This document shows positions 63,898-64,000 of a DNA stretch of 64,000 bases, piece after piece. Each line of letters starts with the position of its first letter. Within the stretch, counting starts at the first letter, position 1. The stretch is from Chitiniphilus shinanonensis DSM 23277 (GTDB taxonomy: Bacteria > Pseudomonadota > Gammaproteobacteria > Burkholderiales > Chitinibacteraceae). The position numbers and the translations under genes were made by a program. Below the pieces are notes generated by a model. The model had not been told where the DNA came from, made no database searches, and was given only the letters and a program-made list of their open reading frames with translations. The stretch lies in NCBI RefSeq assembly GCF_000374805.1, contig NZ_KB895353.1, positions 1 to 64,000 of the forward strand, given 5' to 3'.

Positions 63898-64000
63898 CAG
63901 CCCTGCACCCTCCAAGTAATCACCCGCCGTCGATTCGGCTTGGAATGTACGAAGCGAACGATATCCGCATCTTTTAGGATCTTCGACGAGATGTTTCGCA
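63897..64000 (-). CDS. 3' end of an upstream gene (partial, unknown)
   Basis: A frame open from the right edge ends in TGA at 63899-63897, overlapping the SelO-like start by one base. The visible 33 residues are basic and end KPNRRRVITWRVQG. The one-base overlap and Shine-Dalgarno arrangement suggest that it is the previous gene of the same operon. Too short for identification. Confidence 0.5.
   Translation of the reverse strand, partial: RNISSKILKDADIVRFVHSKPNRRRVITWRVQG

Noticed and set aside
63600-63900. TTG at 63915 as start of the SelO-like gene
   Set aside because: The ATG at 63897 overlaps the upstream stop in the TGATG pattern used by other genes of this operon and has a Shine-Dalgarno.
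1-64000. CRISPR arrays, rRNA and tRNA genes
   Set aside because: No regularly spaced direct repeats, and no tRNA or rRNA signature was recognised by eye on either strand; a covariance-model scan would be decisive.

Overview
The window is a 64-kb piece of a bacterial chromosome with two base compositions. Positions 1 to about 43,850 are GC-rich. They carry ordinary proteobacterial housekeeping genes (nadE, rpsT, murJ, an AspC/TyrB-type aminotransferase, asmA-like, mutY) among many signalling genes. Gene content and neighbourhood (rpsT next to murJ, asmA overlapping mutY, a tandem MCP array, c-di-GMP enzymes) suggest a motile betaproteobacterium, perhaps of the Neisseriales, but no rRNA or other marker settles this. 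Positions about 43,930 to the right edge are clearly AT-richer and form one dense minus-strand operon, which looks like a transferred block.

Left part: a giant secreted surface protein (DUF11 plus SdrD-type B domains) runs off the left edge on the minus strand. Four tandem paralogous methyl-accepting chemotaxis receptors follow (6,860-15,077), then a GGDEF-EAL protein, a small transposase-type HTH protein, a hybrid histidine kinase with two receivers and HPt, and a lipoprotein. Next come nadE, a TetR regulator with a candidate operator, a receiver protein with a degenerate GGDEF domain, rpsT, murJ, an HD-GYP sensor, an aminotransferase, a small envelope/thioesterase group, asmA-mutY and an M16 zinc peptidase. 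Several miniature inverted-repeat elements lie between genes. The clearest, at 40,230-40,494, has about 30-bp terminal repeats flanked by TA and contributes a stop codon to the adjacent gene.

Right part: at least 24 genes lie head to tail on the minus strand with overlapping or nearly touching ends. In transcription order they are: the 3' end of an unknown gene, a SelO-like pseudokinase, a TPR protein, fliQ, fliR, flhB, flhA, flgF, flgG, flgH, flgI, flgB-like, flgC, fliE, fliF, a 94-aa protein where fliG is expected, fliH, fliI, fliJ, an unknown where fliK is expected, flgD, flgE, a short FliM/SctQ-like protein, fliN, fliO and fliP. Inside the window it encodes a complete flagellar-type export apparatus, rod, P and L rings, hook and hook cap. 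It encodes no recognisable full-length FliG, stator, hook-filament junction protein, flagellin, filament cap or chemotaxis gene. Several structural proteins are shortened.

My main hypothesis is that this is a filament-less, probably non-rotating flagellar-derived secretion or envelope-spanning device. A SelO-like protein (a family known for protein AMPylation) and a TPR protein at its head could be an effector and chaperone or a modifying pair. The operon runs directly into the GC-rich M16 peptidase gene, whose TTG start abuts the fliP stop and whose signal-peptide region has island-like composition.
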